Shown here: positions 33,292-43,221 of the stretch, in pieces
Layout: every line of letters begins with the position of its first letter
Numbering within the stretch: the stretch's first letter is position 1
NCBI RefSeq assembly: GCF_031085295.1
Contig: NZ_JAVFWO010000008.1
Location: forward strand, 1-64,000
Origin: Microbacterium psychrotolerans
GTDB lineage: Bacteria; Actinomycetota; Actinomycetes; Actinomycetales; Microbacteriaceae
DNA: 64,000 nucleotides
Direction: 5' to 3'
Notes under the pieces: generated by a model
Seen by the model: the letters and a program-made list of their open reading frames with translations, nothing else
What the model was told of the DNA's origin: nothing
The model's database searches: none
Made by a program: the position numbers and the translations under genes

Positions 33292-34112
33292 ATGACCGAA
33301 TCGCTGCTCTCCGTCCACGACTTCTCGATCGTCTACGACGTCGATCCCCCGGTACGGGCAGTCAAGAACGTCACCCTCGAACTCCAGCGCGGTGAGATCC
33401 TCGGACTCGCCGGCGAGAGCGGATGCGGCAAGACGACCCTCGCCTACGGCGTCCAGCGCCTGCTCAAGCCCCCGGCCGTGATCACGAGCGGCTCCGTCGT
33501 CTTCCACGACGCGACCGGCGAGGACGTCGACATCAACAGCCTCGAGGCCGAGGAGATGCGGCGCTTCCGCTGGGACAAGGTCTCGATGGTCTTCCAGGGC
33601 GCGATGAACTCGCTGAACCCGGTCGCGACCATCGGCGCCCAGCTGGAGGACGTCTTCGAGGTCCACCGCCCCGCTCTCTCCCGCTCACAGCGCCGCGCGG
33701 CCGTCGTCGAGCTGCTCGAGATCGTCAAGGTCGGCGCGCAGCGCTACCGCTCGTACCCGCACGAGCTGTCCGGCGGCATGCGACAGCGCGTCATGATCGC
33801 GATGGCGCTCGCGCTTCGCCCGCAGCTCATGGTCATGGACGAGCCGACCACCGCCCTCGACGTGCTCGTGCAGCGCGAGATCCTGCGTCAGATCTCGCAC
33901 CTGCGTCACGAGTTCGGATTCTCTGTGATCTTCATCACCCACGACCTCCCGCTGCTGCTCGAGATCAGCGACCGCATCGCGATCATGCGCGACGGCGAGA
34001 TCGTCGAGCTCGACACCGCGGAGCGGATCTGGACCGACCCCCAGGACGAGTACACCCGGACGCTGCTGGCCTCGTTCCCCAGACTCACCGGAGAGAGAGG
34101 GGTGGTCCACCG

Positions 34113-34116
<4 letters not shown>
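33292..34116 (+). CDS. ABC transporter ATP-binding protein (DppD-like)
   Basis: 274 residues. Walker A GESGCGKTT, Q-loop VFQGAMNSLNPV, signature LSGGMRQRV, Walker B LMVMDEPTTALD and switch His in FITHDLPLLL are all intact. One of two different ATPases that energise the importer. Its last codon overlaps the next gene by four bases (ATGA). Confidence 0.92.
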
Positions 34117-34918
<802 letters not shown>

Positions 34919-34922
<4 letters not shown>

Positions 34923-35998
34923 GCGCCGTCGCACCCCAGCTTCCGGCCCCGGACTTCGACGCGATCGAGGCGGGCACGACGGCGACCGGTGTCGTCCAGG
35001 GCCGCGTCCGCATCCCGTGGCGCTTCCTCGGCAACCGCGCCCTGTTCTACCTGTTCACGCTGTGGGCCGCGATCACGATCAACTTCTTCCTGCCGCGCCT
35101 GATGAAGGGCGACGCGGTCACGGCTTACCTCGCCCGCAACCGCAACGTGTCGCCCGAAGCCGCCGAGGCGCTGCGCTCGCTGCTCGGCCTCGACACCGAC
35201 AAGTCGCTCTGGCAGCAGTACCTCGAGTACTGGGGTCTGCTCCTTCGCGGCGATCTCGGCATCTCACTGCTGCACGGCATGCGCCCGGTCACCGAGGTGG
35301 TCGGCCAGTCGCTGATCTGGACCGTCGGGCTGGTCGGGTTCGCGACGCTCGTCGCGTTCGCGATCGGCACGATCGGCGGTGCGATCGTCGGCTGGCGCCG
35401 CGGCAGCCGGCTCGACGCCCTCATCCCGATCACGACCTTCCTGAGCACCATCCCCTACTTCTGGCTCGGCCTGGTCGCCATCTCGGTGTTCTCGGTGGCG
35501 CTGGGGTGGTTCCCGATCGGCAAGGCCTACGGCGTCGGCGTGACGCCGGAGTGGTCGTGGGAGTTCATCGGAGACGTGGTCCACCACGGCTTCCTGCCCG
35601 CGGCCACCATCATCATCGCCTCGCTCGGCGGCTGGATGCTCGGCATGCGCAACATGATGCTCACGGTGCTCGACGAGGACTACGTCACCGTCGCGCAGGC
35701 CAAGGGCATGCCCAACGACCGGGTCCTCTGGCGCTACGCCGCACGCAACGCCGTGCTGCCCCAGATCCAGAGCTTCGCACTCGCGCTCGGGTTCATCGTC
35801 GGCGGCACGATCGTGATGGAGATGGTCTTCAGCTACCCCGGCGTCGGCAAACTGCTGCTCGATGCGACGAACGCGAAGGACTACGCCCTCATGCAAGGGG
35901 TGTTCCTCGTGCTCACCATCTCGGTGCTCCTGGCGAACCTGCTGGCCGACGTCGCCTACGCATTCCTCGACCCGCGCACGCGCCAGACGGAGGCCTGA
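34919..35998 (+). CDS. ABC transporter permease (DppB-like)
   Basis: 359 residues, GTG start overlapping the upstream stop. About six membrane helices; TM1 is FYLFTLWAAITINFFLPRLM, and the cytoplasmic EAA loop AQAKGMPNDRVLWRYAARNAVLP contacts the ATPase. FSYPGVGKLLLDA is the conserved C-terminal motif of this permease type. Confidence 0.92.
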
Positions 35999-36000
35999 AC

Positions 36001-37059
36001 ATGGACACGACCATCACCGAGACCACAGCGAAGCGCTCGGCGAATGCGCCCGCAACCGCCACCGTGCGCAATCCCTCCCCCGTCGTCAGGACCGCCGCCC
36101 CGAAGAAGCCCACCTTCTGGTCCAAGCTCGGCGCCGCGTTTGCGATGTTCCGCAACGGGAAGTCGATCGCGGGCCTGTCTATCCTCGGATTCTTCGTGCT
36201 CGTCGCGATCTTCGCCGACGTGCTCGCCCCCTACTCGCCCACCAAGGTCGACAACACGGCGCGCCTCCAGCCGCCCTCGGCCGCGCACTGGCTGGGCACG
36301 ACCCACATCGGGGAAGACGTGCTGAGCCAGGTCATCCACGGCACGCGCGGCGTGATCGTGGTCGGATTCCTGGCCGCGATCATCGCCACCGTCCTCGCCG
36401 TCGTGGTCGGCGTGATGTCGGGCTATCTCCGCGGATGGCGCAGCGAGGGCCTCTCGGCGCTCACGAACGTGTTCCTCGTGATCCCCGGCATCCCGCTGAT
36501 CATCATCGTGGCGTCGATGTTCGAGGACCCGCCGCTCATCCTCATCGCCGGAGTGCTCGGCCTCATCGGCTGGGCGTGGGGCGCACGCGTGCTCCGTGCC
36601 CAGACGATGTCGCTGCGCAGCCGGGACTTCGTCCAGGCTGCGAAGGCCAACGGCGAGCCGCTGCGACGGATCATCACGGTCGAGATGCTCCCGAACCTCA
36701 TGGCGCTCATCGCAGCGAGCTTCGTGGGAACCGTGACGGCGGCGATCATCGGCCTCACGACCCTGTCGTACATCGGCATCATCCCGGTGACGACCTACAA
36801 CTGGGGCACGATCCTCAACTGGGCGAGCGCGCAGGGCGCGTTCCGCCAGGGCCAGTGGTGGTGGTTCCTGCCCCCGGGGCTGTGCATCGCCGCCATCGGC
36901 GTGGCGCTCTCGCTGATCAACTTCGGCATCGACGAGTACGTCAACCCGCGCCTGCGGTCCGCCGGCGAGCGCGCCCGCGCCATGAAGAAGAAGGGCATGA
37001 ACGTGAACGACACCGTCACCGTCGTGCGTACAGACATGAAGACGCAGGAGACCCCGTGA
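36001..37059 (+). CDS. ABC transporter permease (DppC-like)
   Basis: 352 residues. A long Thr/Pro-rich N-terminal cytoplasmic tail precedes the OppC_N segment (GKSIAGLSILGFFVLVAIFADVLAPYSP) and the binding-protein-dependent inner membrane domain with the EAA loop FVQAAKANGEPLRRIITVEMLPN. About six helices. The stop overlaps the GH3 start, so the two are translationally coupled. Confidence 0.92.
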   Translation: MDTTITETTAKRSANAPATATVRNPSPVVRTAAPKKPTFWSKLGAAFAMFRNGKSIAGLSILGFFVLVAIFADVLAPYSPTKVDNTARLQPPSAAHWLGTTHIGEDVLSQVIHGTRGVIVVGFLAAIIATVLAVVVGVMSGYLRGWRSEGLSALTNVFLVIPGIPLIIIVASMFEDPPLILIAGVLGLIGWAWGARVLRAQTMSLRSRDFVQAAKANGEPLRRIITVEMLPNLMALIAASFVGTVTAAIIGLTTLSYIGIIPVTTYNWGTILNWASAQGAFRQGQWWWFLPPGLCIAAIGVALSLINFGIDEYVNPRLRSAGERARAMKKKGMNVNDTVTVVRTDMKTQETP

Positions 37060-39461
37060 CCGACGCCCACCACCGCCCGCCCGGGCGAGGCCCCCTCGAC
37101 GGGCAGCCGGCCTATCTGGACGTCTCGCTTCCGGTCGCCGATCGCATCGCCGACCTCCTGGGCCGTATGACGGTCGAGGAGAAGATCGGCCAGATGCTGC
37201 AGCTCGATGCGCGCGACGACCTGGAGGATCAGGTCGTGCGCATGCACGCCGGGTCGATCCTGCATGCCTCTCCCCAGAAGGTGCTGCGCGCGCGCGAGCT
37301 CACGCTGCAGACGCGGCTGCGGATCCCGCTCCTCGTCGCCGAGGACTGCATCCACGGCCACTCGTTCTGGGAGGGTGCGACGATCTACCCCACCCAGCTG
37401 GGCATGGCGGCGTCGTGGGATGCCGGACTCGCCGAGCGCATCGCACGCGCCACTGCCGTCGAGGTGTCGGCCACCGGCATCCACTGGACCTTCTCGCCGG
37501 TGCTCTGCATCGCCCGGGACCTCCGCTGGGGCCGGGTCGACGAGACCTTCGGGGAGGATCCGTTCCTCATCGGCGAACTCGCGTCGGCGATGGTGCGCGG
37601 CTACCAGGGCGGCGGGCTGGACGACCCCACCGCGATCCTCGCGACCGCGAAGCACTTCGCCGGCTACTCCGAGACGCAGGGCGGGCGTGACGCGACCGAG
37701 GCGGACATCTCGCGCCGCAAGCTCCGGTCGTGGTTCTTGCCGCCCTTCGAACGAGTGGCGAAGGAGGGATGCCGCACCTTCATGCTCGGCTACCAGAGCA
37801 CCGACGGCGTGCCGATCACGGTCAACGACTGGCTGCTCAACGACGTGCTGCGGGGCGAGTGGGGCTACACCGGAACCCTCATCACCGACTGGGACAACGT
37901 CGGACGCATGGTGTGGGAGCAGAAGGTCCAGCCCGACTACGCCCACGCCGCGGCGGCCGCCGTGCTCGCGGGCAACGACATGATCATGACGACGCCCGGG
38001 TTCTTCCAGGGCGCCCTCGACGCGCTCGCCCAGGGACTCATGACCGAGGAGGCGCTCGACCGCGCGGTGACACGCATCCTGCTGCTCAAGTTCGAGTTCG
38101 GGCTCTTCGAGGACCCGCGGCTCCCAGACCGCGAGCGCATCGCCACAACCGTGGGCTCGTCCGAACACGCAGCACTCAACCTCGAGGTCGCGCGGCGATC
38201 CCTCGTGCTCCTGCGCAACGACGGCACTCTCCCCTTCTCGGGCGGGCTCGTCGCCGACGCGTCGGGACGCGCACTGCCCCCGGCAGCCGCGCTGAGCGAG
38301 GAGCGAGAAGAAGCGTCCGGTCCCCGCCGCATCGCCGTGGTCGGCCCGCTCGCGGACGACGCGCAGACCCAGTTGGGCGACTGGGCGGGATCGTCGGGCC
38401 AGGTCGACTGGATCCCCGACGGCCATCCCCGCGAGATGATCACGACGGTGCTCGACGGCCTGCGCGCCCACGCCCCCGCGGACTGGGAGATTTCGCACGC
38501 GCGGGGCGCCGACATCCTCACCCTCGAAGAGGACCCGGCGGGCGCCTTCTTCCCCGACGGTCAGCCGCGCCCCCAGGTCGTGGTGCCGACCGCGCCGGAC
38601 GCCTCTCTGATCGCGGAGGCGGTGGCCGCCGCCCGGGACGCCGACTACGTCGTCGCAGTCGTCGGCGATCGCATCGAGCTGGTCGGCGAGGGCCGCTCGA
38701 CGGCGACGCTCGAGCTCATCGGCGGCCAGGTCGCGCTGCTCGAGGCGCTCGCGGCGACCGGCACGCCCCTCGTGGTGGTGCTGCTCGCCTCGAAGCCGCA
38801 CGTGCTCCCGCCGGCCGTGACGGATGCTGCAGCCCTGGTGTGGGCCGCCAGCCCGGGCATGCGCGGCGGACAGGCCGTCGCCGAGCTGCTGCTCGGCCTG
38901 ATCGAGCCGAGCGGGCGTCTGCCGATCTCGTTCGCACGCCACGCCGGTCAGCTGCCGATCTACTACAACCAGATACGCGGCCAGCACGGCGACCGCTACG
39001 CGGACCTCACGCAGAGCCCCGCATTCGCGTTCGGCGAGGGGTTGTCGTACACGACGGTCGAGTACTCCGACCTGCGGATCGTCGAGCCCGAGCGGGGCCG
39101 CGACGACACCGTGCGCGCGCTCGTCGAGCTGCGCAACACCGGCGCGCGCCCCGCTCACGAGATCGTGCAGGTCTACGTGCGCGACAGCGTGACCTCGGTC
39201 AGCTGGGCCGACAAGGAGCTCAAGGCCTACCGTCACGTCGACGTGCAGCCCGGCGAGACCGCGACGGTCGAGCTCTCGCTGCCGGTGGCGGACTGCACGA
39301 TCGTGGATGCCGCGGGCCACCGTCTCGTCGAGGCCGGCGAGTTCGAACTGCTGGTCGGGCCGTCCTCACGCGACGAGGCGCTCCTCAGCGCCCGCTTCCG
39401 CGTCGTCGACGCTGCGGCGACGACGGCCTCGCCCGAATATCGCGCGGTCGAGCACCGCTGA
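37056..39461 (+). CDS. Glycoside hydrolase family 3 (beta-glucosidase type)
   Basis: 801 residues, no signal peptide, so intracellular. GH3 N-terminal barrel: RMTVEEKIGQM, EDCIHGHSF, TFGEDPFLIGELA, AKHFAGYSETQGGRDATE (Lys199-His200), and the nucleophile in LITDWDNVG (Asp278). The second alpha/beta domain carries the usual acid/base loop region, and a C-terminal fibronectin-III-like domain ends the protein (TVRALVELRNTGARPAHEIVQVYV). GTG at 37056 overlaps the permease stop. It should cleave the oligosaccharide brought in by the ABC system from its non-reducing end. Confidence 0.93.
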   Translation: MTDAHHRPPGRGPLDGQPAYLDVSLPVADRIADLLGRMTVEEKIGQMLQLDARDDLEDQVVRMHAGSILHASPQKVLRARELTLQTRLRIPLLVAEDCIHGHSFWEGATIYPTQLGMAASWDAGLAERIARATAVEVSATGIHWTFSPVLCIARDLRWGRVDETFGEDPFLIGELASAMVRGYQGGGLDDPTAILATAKHFAGYSETQGGRDATEADISRRKLRSWFLPPFERVAKEGCRTFMLGYQSTDGVPITVNDWLLNDVLRGEWGYTGTLITDWDNVGRMVWEQKVQPDYAHAAAAAVLAGNDMIMTTPGFFQGALDALAQGLMTEEALDRAVTRILLLKFEFGLFEDPRLPDRERIATTVGSSEHAALNLEVARRSLVLLRNDGTLPFSGGLVADASGRALPPAAALSEEREEASGPRRIAVVGPLADDAQTQLGDWAGSSGQVDWIPDGHPREMITTVLDGLRAHAPADWEISHARGADILTLEEDPAGAFFPDGQPRPQVVVPTAPDASLIAEAVAAARDADYVVAVVGDRIELVGEGRSTATLELIGGQVALLEALAATGTPLVVVLLASKPHVLPPAVTDAAALVWAASPGMRGGQAVAELLLGLIEPSGRLPISFARHAGQLPIYYNQIRGQHGDRYADLTQSPAFAFGEGLSYTTVEYSDLRIVEPERGRDDTVRALVELRNTGARPAHEIVQVYVRDSVTSVSWADKELKAYRHVDVQPGETATVELSLPVADCTIVDAAGHRLVEAGEFELLVGPSSRDEALLSARFRVVDAAATTASPEYRAVEHR

Positions 39462-39469
39462 CAGGACGC

Positions 39470-39516
39470 GAAAGGGTGGGTTCCGCCGCGCTGCGGGCGG
39501 CGGAACCCACCCTTTC
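39470..39516. terminator. Bidirectional hairpin after the GH3 operon
   Basis: Perfect 20-bp arms (39470-39489, 39497-39516) with a seven-base loop between the convergent GH3 and DUF3027 genes. Ends in CCCTTTCG, no long U-tract. Confidence 0.8.
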
Positions 39517-39538
39517 GTCATGTCAGGGTGACGAGGTG

Positions 39539-40669
39539 TCAGGACTCGTCGGAGTCGTCCTCGTCGTCCGAGTCGTCCTCGTCCGAGTCGTCGTCCGAAT
39601 CCTCGTCGTCGAACTCGTCGTCCGAGTCGTCATCGGAGTCGTCGTCCTCATCGAGGTCGTCGTCCGAGTCGTCCTCGTCCGAGTCGTGCTCATCGATGTC
39701 GTCGTCCGAGTCGTCATCGGAGTCGTCGTCCTCATCGAGGTCGTCCTCCGACTCCTCGTCGTCCTCATCGTCGTCGTCGAGATCGTCGTCCCCGTCGTCG
39801 TACTCGTCGTCGGAGCCGTCCTGGCCGGCTTCGGCGAGCTCGTCGATGTCGACTCCGTCCACGTCGCCGGCGTGCAGGATGGGCGACCCGTCCTGGTCGA
39901 AGTCCGACGCGTCGAGGTCGTCGACGTCGTCGAGATCCTCGTCCTCGTCGTCTGCCTCGTCCTCGTCGTGCGCCGCCTCGGCCAGCGCCGCCTGCGCGGC
40001 GTGGTAGTCGGCGAGCCGCACCGCCCACGGCACCCAGTCCGGAGCGAGCAGCGCGCCGTCGCCGGGGAGCAGTTCGACCTCGAGCACGGTCGGCTCGGCG
40101 CCCTCGACGCGCGCGAGGCTCACCGTCCAGAACCACCCGGGGTAGCCCGAGAGCCGGTTGGTGAACCGCAGCGAGACGACGCCCTCGGCCTCGACGCGAT
40201 AGCCCGCAGGCTCGCCGATCGTCGCCTCCGGGGTGATCTCGCGGAGCGCGGCGAGCGCAAGGTCGTGGGCTGCCAGCAGCTCGGGGTCGGGTTCGACCGG
40301 CGCGGCGTCCGCCTCGGCGGACGCCTCGGTCGCCACGTCGTCGGCATCCTTGACCGCGTCGGCGGAGTCCTCGGCGGAGGCGTCGGTCCCCTCGGCGGGC
40401 GCCTCGGCACCCGAGTCGTCGGCCTCCTCGACCGCGTCGGCGGAGTCCTCGGCGGAAGCGTCGGGCCCCTCGGCTGCGTCGCGGGCATCCTCACCGGACG
40501 CGTCGATGTCGACCGCGCCGCCAGAGTCCTCGGACTCGGCGGCCGGAGCCTCGCCCTCGGCGGCGGGTGCGGCATCCGTCACCGTCGGCTTCCCCGCGGG
40601 CGCGACGTACTCGCCGTCGCCCTCAGTGGCGACGTCGACGCGATCGGCCGGATCAGGCGTCGAGCTCAT
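39539..40669 (-). CDS. DUF3027 protein with long acidic tail
   Basis: 376 residues. Residues about 115-235 hold the DUF3027 core (LLAAHDLALAALREITPEATIG, GYRVEAEGVVSLRFTNRLSGYPGWFWTVSLARVEG, WVPWAVRLADYHAAQAALAEAA, given as recognised segments). It is flanked by an N-terminal Ala/Glu/Asp-rich segment with two near-identical copies of DASAEDSADAV, and a C-terminal tail of some 110 residues made almost only of Asp, Glu and Ser. The tail is encoded by tandem-like DNA with an exact 47-bp direct repeat. ATG at 40669 overlaps the upstream csp gene by 17 bases. Function unknown; the csp-DUF3027 pair is conserved in Actinobacteria. Confidence 0.85.
   Translation of the reverse strand: MSSTPDPADRVDVATEGDGEYVAPAGKPTVTDAAPAAEGEAPAAESEDSGGAVDIDASGEDARDAAEGPDASAEDSADAVEEADDSGAEAPAEGTDASAEDSADAVKDADDVATEASAEADAAPVEPDPELLAAHDLALAALREITPEATIGEPAGYRVEAEGVVSLRFTNRLSGYPGWFWTVSLARVEGAEPTVLEVELLPGDGALLAPDWVPWAVRLADYHAAQAALAEAAHDEDEADDEDEDLDDVDDLDASDFDQDGSPILHAGDVDGVDIDELAEAGQDGSDDEYDDGDDDLDDDDEDDEESEDDLDEDDDSDDDSDDDIDEHDSDEDDSDDDLDEDDDSDDDSDDEFDDEDSDDDSDEDDSDDEDDSDES
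39615..39745. repeat. Direct repeat inside the acidic-tail coding region
   Basis: An exact 47-bp copy at 39615-39661 and 39699-39745, 84 bp apart, built from GTC/GTCGTC-type triplets that encode Asp and Ser on the minus strand. Likely to change length by slippage. Confidence 0.85.
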
Positions 40670-41036
40670 CAGCCACCTTGCGCAGCACGGCGGCGACCTT
40701 CTTGCCGTGCGCGCCGCTCGGGTACCGGCCGTGGCGCAGGTCGCCACCGATGCCGTCGAGCAGCTTCACGAGGTCCTCGATGATGATCGCCATGTCGTCG
40801 GCGGGCTTGCGGGAGCGCTTGGCGAGGCTCACCGGAGCCTCGAGCACGCGCACGGACAGCGCCTGCGGGCCGCGCTTGCCGTCGGCGATGCCGTACTCGA
40901 GCCGCGTGCCGGCCTTGGGTGCGGGCGTGCCGGGGGGCAGGGCCGTGGCGTGCAGGAAGACGTCCTGACCGTCTTCAGAGGTGATGAAGCCGAACCCCTT
41001 CTCCTCGTCGTAGAACCTGACCTTGCCGGTGGGCAT
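40653..41036 (-). CDS. Cold-shock-domain protein with C-terminal extension
   Basis: 127 residues, about twice a CspA. The first 65 residues are a cold shock domain (GKVRFYDEEKGFGFITSEDGQDVFLH, with KGFGFI and DVFLH RNA-binding motifs). The extension (RSRKPADDMAIIIEDLVKLLDGIGGDLRHGRYPSG and so on) is helical and not part of the fold. It overlaps and precedes DUF3027, so the two are probably made together. Confidence 0.9.
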   Translation of the reverse strand: MPTGKVRFYDEEKGFGFITSEDGQDVFLHATALPPGTPAPKAGTRLEYGIADGKRGPQALSVRVLEAPVSLAKRSRKPADDMAIIIEDLVKLLDGIGGDLRHGRYPSGAHGKKVAAVLRKVADELDA

Positions 41037-41167
41037 CGAAACCTCGCTGGATCGGTCGCCGCGAACACCGCGGCGAAACAGAGCATGACAAATCCGGGGT
41101 CTTCCAACCCCGATACCCAGCCTAACGGACCGGTGCACATTCGGATCGTGGCGGCGACGCCAGCGAG

Positions 41168-41173
41168 TAGGCT
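41168..41173 (+). promoter_or_regulatory. -10 element, leaderless type
   Basis: TAGGCT seven bases before the ATG at 41181; no Shine-Dalgarno between them. Confidence 0.55.
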
Positions 41174-41180
41174 GGAGCGG

Positions 41181-41444
41181 ATGAGCACGAACCCCGCCGG
41201 CGACGTTCCCGTACGCCGCATCGACCGCATCCTGGCCTTCATGTCGCTGGGCCTGCTTGTGCTCTCGATCCTGAGCTTCTTCGCGATCATGATCGCGTCC
41301 TCCGCCGGCGCCGACATGAGCACCGGCGTCTGGCCCCTCGTGGGCGTGCTGGTGTACGTCGCTCCACTCGTGGCGTTCGCACTGCTGCTCGCGGTCTTGA
41401 TCATGAGCTTCGTGCGGAGGGCTCGAGCCAACCGAGGAGGCTGA
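41181..41444 (+). CDS. Small two-helix membrane protein
   Basis: 87 residues with two hydrophobic helices (ILAFMSLGLLVLSILSFFAIMIA and VWPLVGVLVYVAPLVAFALLLAVLIMSFV), basic ends. No family name recognised. It sits between csp and the helicase-associated gene, where small multidrug-like or MmpS-like membrane proteins of unknown role are often found. Confidence 0.7.
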   Translation: MSTNPAGDVPVRRIDRILAFMSLGLLVLSILSFFAIMIASSAGADMSTGVWPLVGVLVYVAPLVAFALLLAVLIMSFVRRARANRGG

Positions 41445-41449
41445 CACGC

Positions 41450-43171
41450 TTGGTCTCCGACGCGCGCGCTCTTGCGACGCGGCTCGCCGAACTCGGTGAC
41501 GCCGCGCTCGCCCGGACGCTCGCGGCGCGCGGCGTCTCGGCTCAGAGCGGCTGGCACGACTTCTTCGACGCCGCCGAGGGGCTTCTCGATCCCGCATCGG
41601 TCGACCGCGCGCTGACGCGCCTCGACCGGCGCGACCTCATCGCCCTCCACACGGGAGCGGGTCCACTCGACGGCGCGCCCGCGCGTCTCGCGCTCGTGGA
41701 TGCGGAGGGCGTCGCCTACACGGCGGTCGTCGACCGCGTCGCTGCGGCCGCCGACGCGACCCCGGACGCCTTCCACCCCACCCCCACGCCCGCCGAGCCG
41801 GCGCCGGCCGAGCCGCGTGCGGCGGCGGCGGCCGCCGAGCGCGCGTTCACGACCGCCGGCTCGCTCGCCGATATCCTGCTGGCGTGCCTGCACGCTCCGC
41901 TCGCGCGCACGGGGGCGGGACCGGTCAGTGCCGTGGACCGCCGGCGACTGACGGATGCCGGAGCCATCGAGTTCGCCGACGACCTCGAAGACCTCCTCGC
42001 CTCCGCAGCCGACGCCGGGCTCGCGGACGCTCGCGAGCGGGAGTGGACCGTCACGGAGGCGGGCGAGCGGTGGCTCGAGGCGCCGACGCCCGAACGCTGG
42101 GAGACCATCGCCGAGGGATTCCGTGCCGCGCTGCCCGACGGGCTGCGCACCCCGGCGCACGGCTTCCTCGTGCCCGACGCGTGGCCCGACGTCTACCCCC
42201 TCGACCCCGAGTGGCCGGCACGTGCCGACCGGCTGCGCCGCATCGGCGTGCGCTGGGGGCTGTTCGCCAGGGACGACTCTTCCGCAGAATTCGCCTGGAC
42301 CACGGCGCTGCGCGCCGGCCAGCCGGCGGATGCCGGCACCATGGCCGCCTACCTTCCCGCCGAGATCGACCGCGTCTATCTGCAGGCCGACCTCACCGCG
42401 ATCGCGCCGGGCCCGCTCGCGCCCGCCCTCGACCTGCGACTGCGGTCCATCGCCGTGCGCGAGTCCCGCGCGCAGGCATCGACGTACCGGTTCACCGCCG
42501 CGTCGGTGGGCGCCGGCATGACCGAAGGCGAGACCGCCGAATCGATGCGGGCCTTCCTCGCCGAGCTCTCGCTGACCGGCATACCTCAGCCGCTCGACTA
42601 TCTCATCGAGAGCACGGCCGCGCGGCACGGGCTCGTGCGCGTGAGCTCCGACGACGCCACCGGCCGCACACGCGTGGAGAGCTCCGACGCGGGCCTCCTC
42701 GACGCGATCGCGATCGACCAGGCACTGCGACCGCTCGGCCTCATCGCGGACGGCGGACTCCTCACGTCGCGGGTCGCCCGCGACGCCGTCTACTGGAGCC
42801 TCGCCGACGCGCGGTACCCCGTCGTCGCGATCGATCCGACCGGGGCCGCCGAGTCGGTGCATCGCCGCGCCGCGGTCGCGCCGTCCGTGCCCCCCGCAGC
42901 GCCGGAGACGACGTACGCGCGCCTCATCCGCACACTGCGAGGCGGTCACGGCACCCAGGGCGAGGCGGGCTGGCTCGAGCGCGAGCTCGAGCAGGCCGTG
43001 CGCGCCCGCGCCGAGATCATGGTTGTCGTGCGGATGCCGGACGGCTCGGAGCGCTCGTTCGTGCTGGAAGCGGCTGGCCTCGGCGGCGGACGCCTGCGCG
43101 GCCGGGATCGCGCCGCCGACATCGAGCGCACCCTCCCGGTGTCGAGCATCGTGAGCGTCGGCGCTGCGTAG
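41450..43171 (+). CDS. Helicase-associated protein (XPB/Ssl2 N-terminal-like domain)
   Basis: 573 residues, TTG start nine bases after GAGGAGG. The sequence (TRLAELGDAALARTLAARGV at the start, FYRFTAAS-like ASTYRFTAASVGAGMTEG, LAELSLTGIPQPLDYLIESTAARHGLVRV near the middle) matches the helicase_C_3 / XPB N-terminal-like proteins that are encoded next to XPB-type helicases in Actinobacteria. No Walker motifs are present, so it is a partner, not a helicase. Gap to the helicase gene is 50 bases. Confidence 0.85.
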   Translation: MVSDARALATRLAELGDAALARTLAARGVSAQSGWHDFFDAAEGLLDPASVDRALTRLDRRDLIALHTGAGPLDGAPARLALVDAEGVAYTAVVDRVAAAADATPDAFHPTPTPAEPAPAEPRAAAAAAERAFTTAGSLADILLACLHAPLARTGAGPVSAVDRRRLTDAGAIEFADDLEDLLASAADAGLADAREREWTVTEAGERWLEAPTPERWETIAEGFRAALPDGLRTPAHGFLVPDAWPDVYPLDPEWPARADRLRRIGVRWGLFARDDSSAEFAWTTALRAGQPADAGTMAAYLPAEIDRVYLQADLTAIAPGPLAPALDLRLRSIAVRESRAQASTYRFTAASVGAGMTEGETAESMRAFLAELSLTGIPQPLDYLIESTAARHGLVRVSSDDATGRTRVESSDAGLLDAIAIDQALRPLGLIADGGLLTSRVARDAVYWSLADARYPVVAIDPTGAAESVHRRAAVAPSVPPAAPETTYARLIRTLRGGHGTQGEAGWLERELEQAVRARAEIMVVVRMPDGSERSFVLEAAGLGGGRLRGRDRAADIERTLPVSSIVSVGAA

Positions 43172-43207
43172 TCCATCCGCCGCGCGCCGGTCGCCGGCGA
43201 GCGCCGG

Positions 43208-43213
43208 TAGACT
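43208..43213 (+). promoter_or_regulatory. -10 element of the XPB helicase gene, leaderless type
   Basis: TAGACT eight bases before the ATG at 43222, with no ribosome site. The helicase may thus have its own promoter inside the gene pair. Confidence 0.6.
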
Positions 43214-43221
43214 GGCACGTT

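Noticed and set aside
36795..39320. An 841-codon open frame opposite the GH3 gene
   Set aside because: Shadow of a GH3 enzyme with intact catalytic motifs.
39541..39830. Repeat-rich DNA that looks like a CRISPR or microsatellite
   Set aside because: It codes in frame for the acidic tail of DUF3027 and lacks repeat-spacer regularity.
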